A stretch of DNA of 64,000 nt. Source: Thalassotalea insulae. GTDB taxonomy: Bacteria > Pseudomonadota > Gammaproteobacteria > Enterobacterales > Alteromonadaceae. The notes beneath the pieces were generated by a model, which saw nothing but the letters and a program-made list of their open reading frames with translations, was not told the origin of the DNA and searched no databases. The translations under genes were made by a program, and so were the position numbers. The DNA is taken from the NCBI RefSeq assembly GCF_030161395.1, contig NZ_BSST01000001.1, forward strand, positions 2,232,001 to 2,296,000, written 5' to 3'. Positions 55,141-63,782 of this stretch are shown in pieces; the stretch's first letter is position 1, and each line of letters opens with the position of its first letter.

Positions 55141-55227
55141 AACATCTCTCATCATACTTCATTTTCTAAATAAAAGATGTCTACAGTGTTAGGGGAAGAT
55201 CAAATCCAAAGTGTATTAATTTCGGCA

Positions 55228-55677
55228 AGTTTTAATAAGTGTTGTTAAAATATTGTAACTTATTGTGTTAGTCGTTAGTATATATGGCTATTTTTATAGC
55301 ACCTTTATCAAGGTGTTAATGATTCTATTTACTTTTATTAAGGATGATAATGAAAAATACATTATTGGCTTTCACGTTAAGTGCGTTTAGCGCTTTATCT
55401 TTTGCCTCCAGTCACATTTCTTATCTCAATGTTGAAAACGATACAGTAGTATTTTCCTTATCAGATGAGAAATCCCACACTATTCCTTCTTGTGTTTCTT
55501 CAGAAAATCAGCAGAAATATGCGGTATCGTTAACGTCTGAAACTGGCCGTGCAGTGTATTCGCTACTAATTACAGCGATGGCAAGCAAACAGGGAATCGC
55601 GGTAGAAAGTGCCAATGATTGTGCTGTAGTTTCCGGTATTGAGCAGGCGATGGGAGTGAGCATAGTGCCCGAGGTTA
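55228..55677 (+). repeat. 450-bp direct repeat, copy 2
   Basis: This is the partner of 50750-51199, starting 25 bp after the right end of the IS element. It carries the same leader, hairpin, ribosome site and first 109 or so codons. Confidence 0.92.
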
Positions 55678-56120
55678 TTACTACTGGCAGCGGCAAAGCC
55701 ATGTACCTATACAAGAGCGATGGCGTGACTAAGTTAGGGCGAATATTAACGACAATGAGTAACACTAATAATTTTTTATATTTTCCTGTCGATGATAATA
55801 CTCAAATACTTTCGTATAACAATAAAAATTGGTTGAGTTTTAAACCGAGTTATTCCTTATATTTCGATAGTAGTGGCTGTACTGGCACCGCTTATATACA
55901 AAGCGCTGGAGCTAACACACCTTACTACCTTAAAAATGCATACTTTAATAATGGCGGATTGTTAAAAAAAGGTGCTTACACATATGTTGCTCCCCGCTCT
56001 GTTCTTAGAAAAGATGGTGTATGCATCGATCAGTCTTACGGAGGTACTTATCACTATTCAGTGAGCCCATTTAGCGGGGATATTTGTGGTGATAGTCCTT
56101 GTATTTTTAAAGAAGAATAA
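55350..56120 (+). CDS. Small secreted array protein, long form (A3)
   Basis: This encodes 256 residues. Signal peptide and shared two-cysteine domain are as in the protein at 50872, with only two residue changes in about the first 110. The C-terminal extension keeps the landmarks MYLYKSDGVTKLGRI, a CTGTAYIQ segment, a DGVCID segment and the tail CGDSPCIFKEE, but its sequence between them is different. The extension is rich in Tyr, Ser, Asn and Gly, like surface-exposed beta structure. Function unknown. The next array gene starts 38 bp on. Confidence 0.82.
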   Translation: MKNTLLAFTLSAFSALSFASSHISYLNVENDTVVFSLSDEKSHTIPSCVSSENQQKYAVSLTSETGRAVYSLLITAMASKQGIAVESANDCAVVSGIEQAMGVSIVPEVITTGSGKAMYLYKSDGVTKLGRILTTMSNTNNFLYFPVDDNTQILSYNNKNWLSFKPSYSLYFDSSGCTGTAYIQSAGANTPYYLKNAYFNNGGLLKKGAYTYVAPRSVLRKDGVCIDQSYGGTYHYSVSPFSGDICGDSPCIFKEE

Positions 56121-56158
56121 ATAGCAAAGTAAGATTGTTTTACTGATAAAGGATTATG

Positions 56159-56485
56159 ATGAATAAAAAAATTTTTCTATCTTTCGGCTTGCTGTTTAGT
56201 TCCTTTAGTATGGCTGACAGCCAGGTTAATTACCTTAACGTTGAAAACAGTACGGTTATTTTTTCGTTAGCAGAACTTAAGGCTCATTCAATACCTGCTT
56301 GTGTTGAGCAGGCGTTACAAGATAAATACGCGGTTTCCCTTAACACTCATTCGGGTCAAATGATCTATGCCTCCCTGTTAACTGCGGTTGCTAATAATTT
56401 AGCGGTTGAGGTGATCGCGGCGGGAGATTGCAATGATGCGTTTGGCATTGAGCGCCCTGATTCTGTCGCGCTAATAAGCAGGTAA
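56159..56485 (+). CDS. Small secreted array protein, short form (A4)
   Basis: This encodes 108 residues (109 from the ATG at 56156). A signal peptide ends near SMADS. The shared domain is complete: VNYLNVENSTVIFSLAELKAH, CVEQALQDKYAVSL, SGQMIYASLLTAVA, AGDC and FGIERPDS. The protein ends right after the domain, without the extension seen in the long forms. It lies 12 bp upstream of the first intact large protein, so they are likely co-transcribed. Confidence 0.8.
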   Translation: MNKKIFLSFGLLFSSFSMADSQVNYLNVENSTVIFSLAELKAHSIPACVEQALQDKYAVSLNTHSGQMIYASLLTAVANNLAVEVIAAGDCNDAFGIERPDSVALISR

Positions 56486-56497
56486 GGATAATAAATC

Positions 56498-59239
56498 ATG
56501 AAATTAGTTTTTAAACAGCTGATTATTGTCTTTTGGTGTTTTTGTAGTGTGGTGCCAAGCAGTTCCTTGGCTGCAGATCTCGGTTGGTTATCTAATGTGG
56601 TGCATTATGTTACTTATCCGAAAAATTTTACGTCACGGGCACCAGCCATGTCGCTGCCTGAAGTTTCTATCGGCGGTAGTGTTACTATAAACTGGTTAAC
56701 ATATGATGATACTGAGCATGAATTTTTACTGGAATATCAACTTGAAGGCACAAATGAGTGGGTAACAATATATCAAGGCAGTGAAAACCGATTTGTGATA
56801 CCTGCTTCCTGGCAGGGCGGTACTTATACTGTTCGTCTAAGTTGCGCTGACTCTGTTGATTGCCCTATCAATGGCTATATTGAAGATACGATTACGGTTA
56901 TTGCTATCCCGAGTATTCCGGTACTTACAATTTCATCGGCATCAGTTCCCGTAGCCTCAACTTTTACTTTGGAGTTCTCCTCCATTTTTCAAGCTAAAGA
57001 ATATCAACTGTTTGAAAATAATGTATTAATCGACACAGTTGCTGCAGATGAAATCACAGAAACCTTTAATATCAATAAAGCACAAGATATCGCTGGCGAA
57101 TATGCTTATCAGCTTAAAGCCTGCAATAATGCTGGGTGCAGTGAGTTATCAGCACCAGTTAATACCAGTGTTTATATACCTGCGAGTATTCCTGCAACAC
57201 CAACGACAAACAAAAAAGCGTATGCCATTAATCAAGTAATAGATGTGCAATGGCCGGAGGAATCGCCGGGCTTAACTTTTCATTATTATTATGCGAAATC
57301 CGATTCAGCTAATTTGACTGAACAGGAAATTATCGATATTGCGATAGCAGTAAATTCAGATAATGTTTTGAGCTTTAGTAAAGTTGGCTATGTTTGGTTA
57401 TTTGCTACTGCTTGTGATGTTATGGAACAATGCAGTGAGTCAAGCATTAAAAAGCAGGTACAAATTTTTCAACAACCTGAAATTGCGCCTCAATCATTTT
57501 CCATATCTACATACGGTTCACCGGTAAATAATGAAACAAAAATTATTAGTGTTACCGCTAATGAAAAGTTTGTCCTGCATTGGCAGCCGTCTGATGAACT
57601 GGCACCCTCAACGATTGGTTATTACAGAGTGAGCTTGGATGGTCAATGGCTGGCAACCTTGTATGGCGTTTCGGGGTATATGAAAACACTTTATCCTGAT
57701 GGCTTGTTTCATCGGGAGTTTGCTCTTAACAGTTCGGGTAAGCATATTTATTCAGTTCAGGCGTGTAACCGAGTGAGTACAAACTCAGATGAGCTGGTTG
57801 ATTGCAGCCCTAAAAGTGATGTCATTGTCTATGTGGATACTCCTATACCTGAAAATCCACCACCAGAACAAGCGATAGAACATGTGTCTATATCGTTATA
57901 TGGTTCACCCGTTGATGAAAATATACAAGAGATTATTGTAGAACCGAATGAAAAGTTTGTATTGCATTGGGCGGCATCTGAAGAAGTGATGCCTTCTCCT
58001 ACTGGCGCTTATGCTATTACAAAAAATGGCGAAGCCTATGGGACAATCTGGGGAGTTTCTGGTTATTTAAAAGCAATGTATCCTGATGACTTGTTTCATC
58101 GCGAGTTTTCTTTTGATGCTCCGGGTGTTTATTATTTTACGGTTGCAGGCTGTAATTTTAGTGATTCAATGAAAAATTGTGGCCCTGAAAGTTCTGGCGT
58201 TAAAGTGACTGTTTATAGTCCTCCTGAGCCTCCTACCAAAGCAATTCAAAACCTGTCGGCTTCTTTATATGGCCTACCTGTGGTTACCAATCAACAAAAT
58301 TTGTTGGTGGAAAAAGGTAGTGAATTTGTATTACATTGGGAGCCATCTGATGAGGTAGCGCCTAATACAGCTGGTTCAAGTCCTGTAGGTTCATATACAA
58401 TTAAAGAGAATGGCAGTGATAAAGCGTTTATTTATGGTGTTTCTGGTTATCTCAAAACATTATACCCCGATAATTTTTACCATATAGAGTTTACACATAC
58501 TGATACAGGCACTTATCTATATAAAATAGTCGGTTGTAATTTGATTGATAATGTAAAATATTGTGGGCCAGAAAACGAAACGGTGACAATCAATGTTTAT
58601 GATCAGGCGACGGTATTTGAAAATTCATCCGGAGATTTATTGGTTTTATTATCCACTGAACACGGTAATAAACGCCTTAAGATTAGTCTTGTTGATGAGT
58701 TATGGATTGTTAGTGAGATAAGCGAGGAAGAATGGCTAGCATTTACCTTGTCTATTAGCCAATTTAGCTTAGCATATGGTGAGTTTTCCGGTGATTCACT
58801 AGAAGATTTAAAGCTAGTCGATTCATCTTCGACTTTAGAAATAGTGATAGAACAAACTAGTGATGGTTATGTCTATGATCAACCCGTCATCAATAGCGCA
58901 CCTGTAATATCAGGGGAGCCGCCGTTTTATGCAAGCATTAATAAGTTATATCGCTTTGTACCTGTCGCAAGTGATGTAAACAATGACACGTTAGCTTTCA
59001 CCATTGAGAATAAACCTGGCTGGGCTCAGTTTAACAGTGTAACGGGGGAACTTTCGGGTACTCCGACAATAGCCGAAGTAAATGAGAATATTATTATTTC
59101 AGTAACAGATAATTTATCTGAACCCGTGAAGCTTCCTGCCTTTGATATCACTGTCAGTGTAAAAAAAATCTTGCATATTCACACCGATATCTTAGGCACC
59201 CCCGTTGCCGAAACTAATTTAAATGGAACGATAAACTAA
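56498..59239 (+). CDS. Large secreted multi-domain protein ending in an Rhs-type motif (L1)
   Basis: This encodes 913 residues. The signal peptide ends near SSLAAD. Fibronectin-like modules fill about 45-325. Three tandem repeats of about 120 residues follow (about 330-450, 460-575, 582-700), each with YGxPV, KFVLHW, YGVSGYLKTLYPD-like and CN segments. An FG-GAP-like stretch (YGEFSGDSLEDLKLV) is near 765 and a putative-Ig module at about 805-895. The end is IHTDILGTPVAETN and a few more residues. That motif normally opens the Rhs core beta-cage region, but here the protein stops at once. The stop TAA overlaps the ATG of the next gene. Probably exported; role unknown. Confidence 0.85.
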   Translation: MKLVFKQLIIVFWCFCSVVPSSSLAADLGWLSNVVHYVTYPKNFTSRAPAMSLPEVSIGGSVTINWLTYDDTEHEFLLEYQLEGTNEWVTIYQGSENRFVIPASWQGGTYTVRLSCADSVDCPINGYIEDTITVIAIPSIPVLTISSASVPVASTFTLEFSSIFQAKEYQLFENNVLIDTVAADEITETFNINKAQDIAGEYAYQLKACNNAGCSELSAPVNTSVYIPASIPATPTTNKKAYAINQVIDVQWPEESPGLTFHYYYAKSDSANLTEQEIIDIAIAVNSDNVLSFSKVGYVWLFATACDVMEQCSESSIKKQVQIFQQPEIAPQSFSISTYGSPVNNETKIISVTANEKFVLHWQPSDELAPSTIGYYRVSLDGQWLATLYGVSGYMKTLYPDGLFHREFALNSSGKHIYSVQACNRVSTNSDELVDCSPKSDVIVYVDTPIPENPPPEQAIEHVSISLYGSPVDENIQEIIVEPNEKFVLHWAASEEVMPSPTGAYAITKNGEAYGTIWGVSGYLKAMYPDDLFHREFSFDAPGVYYFTVAGCNFSDSMKNCGPESSGVKVTVYSPPEPPTKAIQNLSASLYGLPVVTNQQNLLVEKGSEFVLHWEPSDEVAPNTAGSSPVGSYTIKENGSDKAFIYGVSGYLKTLYPDNFYHIEFTHTDTGTYLYKIVGCNLIDNVKYCGPENETVTINVYDQATVFENSSGDLLVLLSTEHGNKRLKISLVDELWIVSEISEEEWLAFTLSISQFSLAYGEFSGDSLEDLKLVDSSSTLEIVIEQTSDGYVYDQPVINSAPVISGEPPFYASINKLYRFVPVASDVNNDTLAFTIENKPGWAQFNSVTGELSGTPTIAEVNENIIISVTDNLSEPVKLPAFDITVSVKKILHIHTDILGTPVAETNLNGTIN

Positions 59240-59565
59240 TGAAAAAGTGGATGACTTTTGGGGCTTTTTTTCTATGTACTGGCGCGATGGCATTTGAGCC
59301 GGTAATAACCAATGTGCAAGTGAACGTTGATGTCGTCATTTTTACAGTGTCTGAAGCGCGCAGCCAAAATTTGGCGAGCTGTGTTAGCACAGATAATCAG
59401 GATAAGTGGGCATTTTCTCTAGCAACCGCTGAGGGTAAAAATTTATACCGTGCATTGCTGCATGCTCATGCGTCGCAAAAAATCGTTGAGATTGCTGGTA
59501 CAGGTGATTGTAGTGCTCATGCTGGCGTTGAGAGACCACAGGCAATAGCTGTTGCACTGTTGTAA
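59239..59565 (+). CDS. Small secreted array protein, short form (A5)
   Basis: This encodes 108 residues. A signal peptide ends near AMAFE. The shared domain is complete (VVIFTVSEARSQ, SCVSTDNQDKWAFSL, GTGDCSAHAGVERPQ). The ATG overlaps the stop of the large gene L1 (TAATG), so translation is probably coupled. The pairing of a large gene with a small one in this way recurs at 63011. Confidence 0.82.
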   Translation: MKKWMTFGAFFLCTGAMAFEPVITNVQVNVDVVIFTVSEARSQNLASCVSTDNQDKWAFSLATAEGKNLYRALLHAHASQKIVEIAGTGDCSAHAGVERPQAIAVALL

Positions 59566-59619
59566 GTGGGCGCTAACTTCTGGGTTGAAGGTTAATAAGA
59601 ATAAATAAAGGGGTATAGA

Positions 59620-59949
59620 ATGAAAATGCTATGTACCATTTTAGGTTTGTTGCTAAGTACATCATCAGTTGCCGGCTCTATTGAAACTACTATTTATCGT
59701 GTAGGAATGAGCCAATATCCTAATTATGCATTTATTAAGGTGGATACGCCATTTGTCAAAGCTGACTGTGCGTTGAATAACACTTCTTTGCTATTTGATA
59801 TAACTCAAGATAGCGGGAAAATACTATTTTCTACTGCGCTTGCTGCGCATGTGAGCCAGAAAAAGTTGTGGATTGAATATGTTGATAATTCTTGTGTCTC
59901 TGGAACTGTACTGATGCTTGCTAAGCGGTTTCATATTAATGAAAGATAG
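59620..59949 (+). CDS. Small secreted array protein, diverged short form (A6)
   Basis: This encodes 109 residues. A signal peptide ends near SVAGS. The pattern is that of the family (IETTIYRVGMSQ, KADCALNN, SGKILFSTALAAHVSQKKLWIEYVDNSC), with the two cysteines in matching places, but identity is low and the GxE motif is lost. AAAGGGG lies upstream of the ATG. It is probably the most distant family member here. Confidence 0.7.
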   Translation: MKMLCTILGLLLSTSSVAGSIETTIYRVGMSQYPNYAFIKVDTPFVKADCALNNTSLLFDITQDSGKILFSTALAAHVSQKKLWIEYVDNSCVSGTVLMLAKRFHINER

Positions 59950-59996
59950 ATAAAAAATGTTTTTGATGGGCTTATACGGAGTTCAAGGAAGTTAGT

Positions 59997-62900
59997 ATGC
60001 AAAAAATAATTAATGGTGTAGTTGCCTTTTTGTACTTGTTTTTAAGTAATGCAATTGCGAGTAATTTAGTTCCAATATTGGTAGGCAATAACGTTTTTTT
60101 TATTCCTGTCGAAATGACACCGGTTGCTCAGGATGATAGTCTGGTTACTACGGGGGAGAATAAAGTTTATTATTTGGACGTAGTAGCAAATGATAGCGAT
60201 GCTGACAATGAAAGTTTAGCAATTAAGGCAATAACTCAACCAGTGAATGGTTCAGTTACGTTTGATAACACAACGGTGGTTGCATATACACCCAATACCG
60301 ATTATTGCGGTGATGACAGTTTTAGCTACACCATAATAGATGAATCAAATAACGAAGCTCAGGCTACTGTGAACGTTTCATGTGACAATTCCTATGTCCC
60401 ACCATTAAGCACACCTAAACTTTTAAAGACAACGTTTGAGTTCAATTCTACATTGCCGTCAATTCAAGAAGAGTTCCTTATTCTTACCAATGATGTAATA
60501 CAAGATGATAATTACTCCTTAAATGAGTTGCGTATTCAGTTGAATGCAGAGAAAACCTATGAGCAACTAGGGTTTTATGACTCGGTATACCGTACTAATG
60601 TCCCTGAAATGCTTGGTTCTGTAGTATCGGCATACAACACCCTTGATAGTCGCTGGCTCCAGTTTAAGAATAAGATTTTATATCAGTGGAAAGCCTCTGA
60701 TGTACCGAATCCAGCGGGTAAAGTCGAAGAAATTAATTTTAGAGTAATGAATCCTGATGGCAATGTTTCTGATTGGGCAACGTTACGAATTAGCTTAGAT
60801 GGGGCTTTTGAGCAAAATTACAATTATTATCCAATGGACGATAGCGCTACTACAGAGCAAGAGCAAATGGTTATTATCCCTGTACTGAATAATGACCCTC
60901 AAGTTCAAACGTATTATGAACCCAAGATTTATGTTCATGCTAAAAAGGGTAGTGTGAGGGTCAATAGTGATAGAACCATCAGTTATACACCTTACGAAGG
61001 TTTGTCAGGTACAGATTCTTTTTCATATAAGGTTGCGGACGATGATTTTTATGAAGTGAACAGCGCCCCAGCGACTGTGACTGTCACTGTCACTGGTCAA
61101 AATCAAGCGCCAGTGGCGGTTGATGATTTGATGAGCGTCGTTCAAGGTTCAGCGAGTACCACGTATGATGTTATCGCGAATGACACGGATGCGGAGAATG
61201 ATTTTATCTATCTTTTATCTGTAGGCTCAGCACAACATGGCGCGGTGTCAATGCACAGTAATCGTGCGGTGAAATATATCCCTGATAATGGCGCCTGTCA
61301 GACTGATTCGTTTACGTATGTTGTTTCTCAGGATTTGCAAGGAACCTTGTCTGACACTGGCACTGTTAACGTCGAATGTATCGATGAAAGTGTGCCGCAG
61401 GTGTTTCATGTACCACCAGTGACTCAACCGAATGGTACTGTTGATATTAGCTGGCAAGCACCAATTAAAGCAGGTGTGGTTGAATATGAAGTGCAGGGAG
61501 AATTAAAGGGAAGGTTAACGAAAAAAGCGTTTGTTGCTGATACTGATGGCATTTTTCATTTTGAACGGGCTGCTCCGGCTGAAGGGCGAGAGTATTGTTA
61601 TAAAGTACGCGCCTGGTTTGGTGATGGAACCTATGGTAGTTACAGTCCAACGTTATGTACCTTGGTAAGTAGCACAGGAGAAGCAGTACTTGAAGCGCCA
61701 GCCTTTCTTACTTATACGCATCAATCCGCACAAGAAGTGATGATGAGCTGGGGCAGTATTCCGGGGGCAGAAAAATATCTGGTGGAACTGCAAACTACTG
61801 CGTCTACTACCAGTAATGAAGGTAATCAATGGCAGGCTGTTTATTATGGTGGGCAAAGCAGTCAGCTTCTGCGCTTTAGTGCATTCCATAAACAGATTCA
61901 TGATGCACTTGGGCGTTTAACTTATCGAGTTTCTGGCTGTAATGCACTGGGTGTGTGTGGTAATTATGCCCGGGAACCGCTAAAAACCTTAACAACCGAC
62001 TCATTCTTAGCCACTGTGCCAGCAGAGCATAAAGTACCTGCCTGTATTGATTTACCTGCACAAGTCGCCGCAGGGCAAAATATTCCAGTTAGCTTTTGCC
62101 CAAGTCAGGTCAGTAATGTTCAAAGTTATGAGTTGTATGGTGAGTTGGCAGGAGTGGTAGTGGAAGACGCACCTTCTGATTTTGCGAAAACATCACAAGG
62201 GCTTAATTTGGTTGTGCGTCCAGCGCTGCCGGAAGGTAAAGAGTATTGCTATAAACTTGATGCCAAGCTAACTGATGGTAGTACAAGCGGTTATACCGAT
62301 AAATTATGTACTCTAGTTGGTGAGTTAGTTTTTGAAGCACCGACAGAATTTCTTGCCATTGCGGCTAATACCGGATTTAACCATTTCGACTTATTGTGGA
62401 CACCGTTAACGGGAGCCCACCATTATCAGCTGGAGCAAGAAACCTATTACGGTGTCTGGCAAATGGTGAGCTGCACGCCAGATAGTTTTACCTATAACAA
62501 TCAAAGTTATCAGCGCTGCGGTGTTGAAGTCACAGATGAAGATATTGTGCCTGAAATCGGTAAGATGGTTTATCGGGTATCAGCTTGTAACGTGGGCAAT
62601 GTTTGCGGTAACTATCAGCGTGTTAACTTTGAATTGATGAGTGCTTTGGCAGAGGTGTATCAAACCGCCGATGGCAGCAAGCTATATCTGCAGTTAGCTG
62701 ATGGTCAATATATCGAATTGGAGCGCGATGAGCATGGCGCATGGCAAGGGCGAGTGCTCACTCAGGCTGAATGGGATGCAATCTCACCAACTACTAATTT
62801 AAGTATCAGTGGTTATAGCTTGGAAAATGGTGACTTCTCGGGAGATGGTTTAGCAGATTTCAAACTTATCAACGGCAGTGAAGAAATCCTGTTGGTGCAA

Positions 62901-63011
62901 TCTGAAACGGGTGCCTATCAGCAGGCACTAGGGCGCAAGGTCATTTTTATTCATACCGATATATTAGGGACCCCGGTTGCGGAAACTGGCGTTAACGGAG
63001 CAATTAATTAG
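59997..63011 (+). CDS. Large secreted cadherin/FN3 protein ending in an Rhs-type motif (L2)
   Basis: This encodes 1004 residues. The signal peptide ends near AIASN. Three cadherin-like tandem modules (about 40-130, 275-365, 370-460) show VVANDSDADNESL, YTPNTDYCGDDSFSYT and close variants. Fibronectin-like modules fill about 465-880. An FG-GAP-like stretch (NGDFSGDGLADFKLI) is near 945. The end is IHTDILGTPVAET plus seven residues. It differs in its N-terminal two-thirds from L1 but shares the last 130 residues in kind. The stop TAG overlaps the GTG of the next gene. Probably cell-surface or secreted; role unknown. Confidence 0.85.
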   Translation: MQKIINGVVAFLYLFLSNAIASNLVPILVGNNVFFIPVEMTPVAQDDSLVTTGENKVYYLDVVANDSDADNESLAIKAITQPVNGSVTFDNTTVVAYTPNTDYCGDDSFSYTIIDESNNEAQATVNVSCDNSYVPPLSTPKLLKTTFEFNSTLPSIQEEFLILTNDVIQDDNYSLNELRIQLNAEKTYEQLGFYDSVYRTNVPEMLGSVVSAYNTLDSRWLQFKNKILYQWKASDVPNPAGKVEEINFRVMNPDGNVSDWATLRISLDGAFEQNYNYYPMDDSATTEQEQMVIIPVLNNDPQVQTYYEPKIYVHAKKGSVRVNSDRTISYTPYEGLSGTDSFSYKVADDDFYEVNSAPATVTVTVTGQNQAPVAVDDLMSVVQGSASTTYDVIANDTDAENDFIYLLSVGSAQHGAVSMHSNRAVKYIPDNGACQTDSFTYVVSQDLQGTLSDTGTVNVECIDESVPQVFHVPPVTQPNGTVDISWQAPIKAGVVEYEVQGELKGRLTKKAFVADTDGIFHFERAAPAEGREYCYKVRAWFGDGTYGSYSPTLCTLVSSTGEAVLEAPAFLTYTHQSAQEVMMSWGSIPGAEKYLVELQTTASTTSNEGNQWQAVYYGGQSSQLLRFSAFHKQIHDALGRLTYRVSGCNALGVCGNYAREPLKTLTTDSFLATVPAEHKVPACIDLPAQVAAGQNIPVSFCPSQVSNVQSYELYGELAGVVVEDAPSDFAKTSQGLNLVVRPALPEGKEYCYKLDAKLTDGSTSGYTDKLCTLVGELVFEAPTEFLAIAANTGFNHFDLLWTPLTGAHHYQLEQETYYGVWQMVSCTPDSFTYNNQSYQRCGVEVTDEDIVPEIGKMVYRVSACNVGNVCGNYQRVNFELMSALAEVYQTADGSKLYLQLADGQYIELERDEHGAWQGRVLTQAEWDAISPTTNLSISGYSLENGDFSGDGLADFKLINGSEEILLVQSETGAYQQALGRKVIFIHTDILGTPVAETGVNGAIN

Positions 63012-63778
63012 TGAAAAAGTTAGTAATATTAGGCTTATCGGTTGTTAGTTTGGCAACTGTAGCAGAGGGTAATTTAACAAAATTAAAAGTAGCTGCGGAT
63101 GTTGTGTATTTTGCGACGGATGAAGTTAAACAGCATGGCTTACCTGCCTGTGTTGCTTCAGCTAGTGAACAGGAATGGGCTGTGTCGTTAAATACGGCTA
63201 CCGGTAAGGCAATGTATTCGCTGCTGGTCACTGCCAGTGCCAGCAATCGAAAAATTACCGTAACTTCAGCCAATGATTGTGCAGATGCCGTTGGCTTTGA
63301 ACGAGCCCATAGTGTTGAATTGGGGGAAGTAAATAGTTCTGATGATTATGCTAAGTCGGTGTATTTATACAAGGCTGATGGTGTTACTAAAGTAGGCCGT
63401 TTTGTATCTTTGTATCAAGACCACGCTGATGAGTTTTGGTATTTACCGATAAATAATGATGTTTTGTCAACAAGTTTACAGCGCTATACCCCTGATGGTG
63501 GAAACTCAAGTTTATATTTTAAGCTGCTTAATTGCGGGGGGGATGGCTATGCCGACAGAGCCTCGCAAGTAGGAAGAAATAAGTACCGCTATGGAGGTAA
63601 GTTTTATACTTCCATGCCGACTAGTGATGGAAAAGGCTTTCAATCTAAATATGAATATAGAAATGGTGTTTTAAGTTGTGTCAATAGTGCAAATAGCTCG
63701 ATGATAACTTATCCCTTAGATTTAACTTTGGGTGATCCATTATGTGGTGAAAACCTGTGTGTGTTGAAAGAGGAATAA
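63011..63778 (+). CDS. Small secreted array protein, long form (A7)
   Basis: This encodes 255 residues from a GTG that overlaps the stop of L2 (TAGTG). The signal peptide ends near VAEGN. The shared domain has VVYFATDEVKQHG, ACVASASEQEWAVSL, SANDC and GFERAHSVE. The extension has SVYLYKADGVTKVGRF, FWYLPI, further Cys residues and the tail CGENLCVLKEE, the same landmarks as the forms at 50872 and 55350 but a different middle. The next family member starts 4 bp after its stop. Confidence 0.83.
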   Translation: MKKLVILGLSVVSLATVAEGNLTKLKVAADVVYFATDEVKQHGLPACVASASEQEWAVSLNTATGKAMYSLLVTASASNRKITVTSANDCADAVGFERAHSVELGEVNSSDDYAKSVYLYKADGVTKVGRFVSLYQDHADEFWYLPINNDVLSTSLQRYTPDGGNSSLYFKLLNCGGDGYADRASQVGRNKYRYGGKFYTSMPTSDGKGFQSKYEYRNGVLSCVNSANSSMITYPLDLTLGDPLCGENLCVLKEE

Positions 63779-63782
63779 AGGG

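Larger units (their letters stand above)
53988..55202 (-). mobile_element. IS3-family insertion sequence
   Basis: The element is about 1.2 kb with imperfect terminal inverted repeats of about 24 bp that begin TGATCTTCCCC on the left and end GGGGAAGATCA on the right. It carries orfA and orfB of an IS3-type transposase in reverse orientation, apparently intact. No matching 3-4-bp target duplication is seen at the borders (AGG on the left, AAT on the right). It splits the small secreted-protein array just upstream of the second 450-bp repeat copy. Confidence 0.92.

Noticed and set aside
53985..55205. Target-site duplication of the IS3 element
   Set aside because: The bases at the two borders (AGG and AAT) do not match, so none is claimed.
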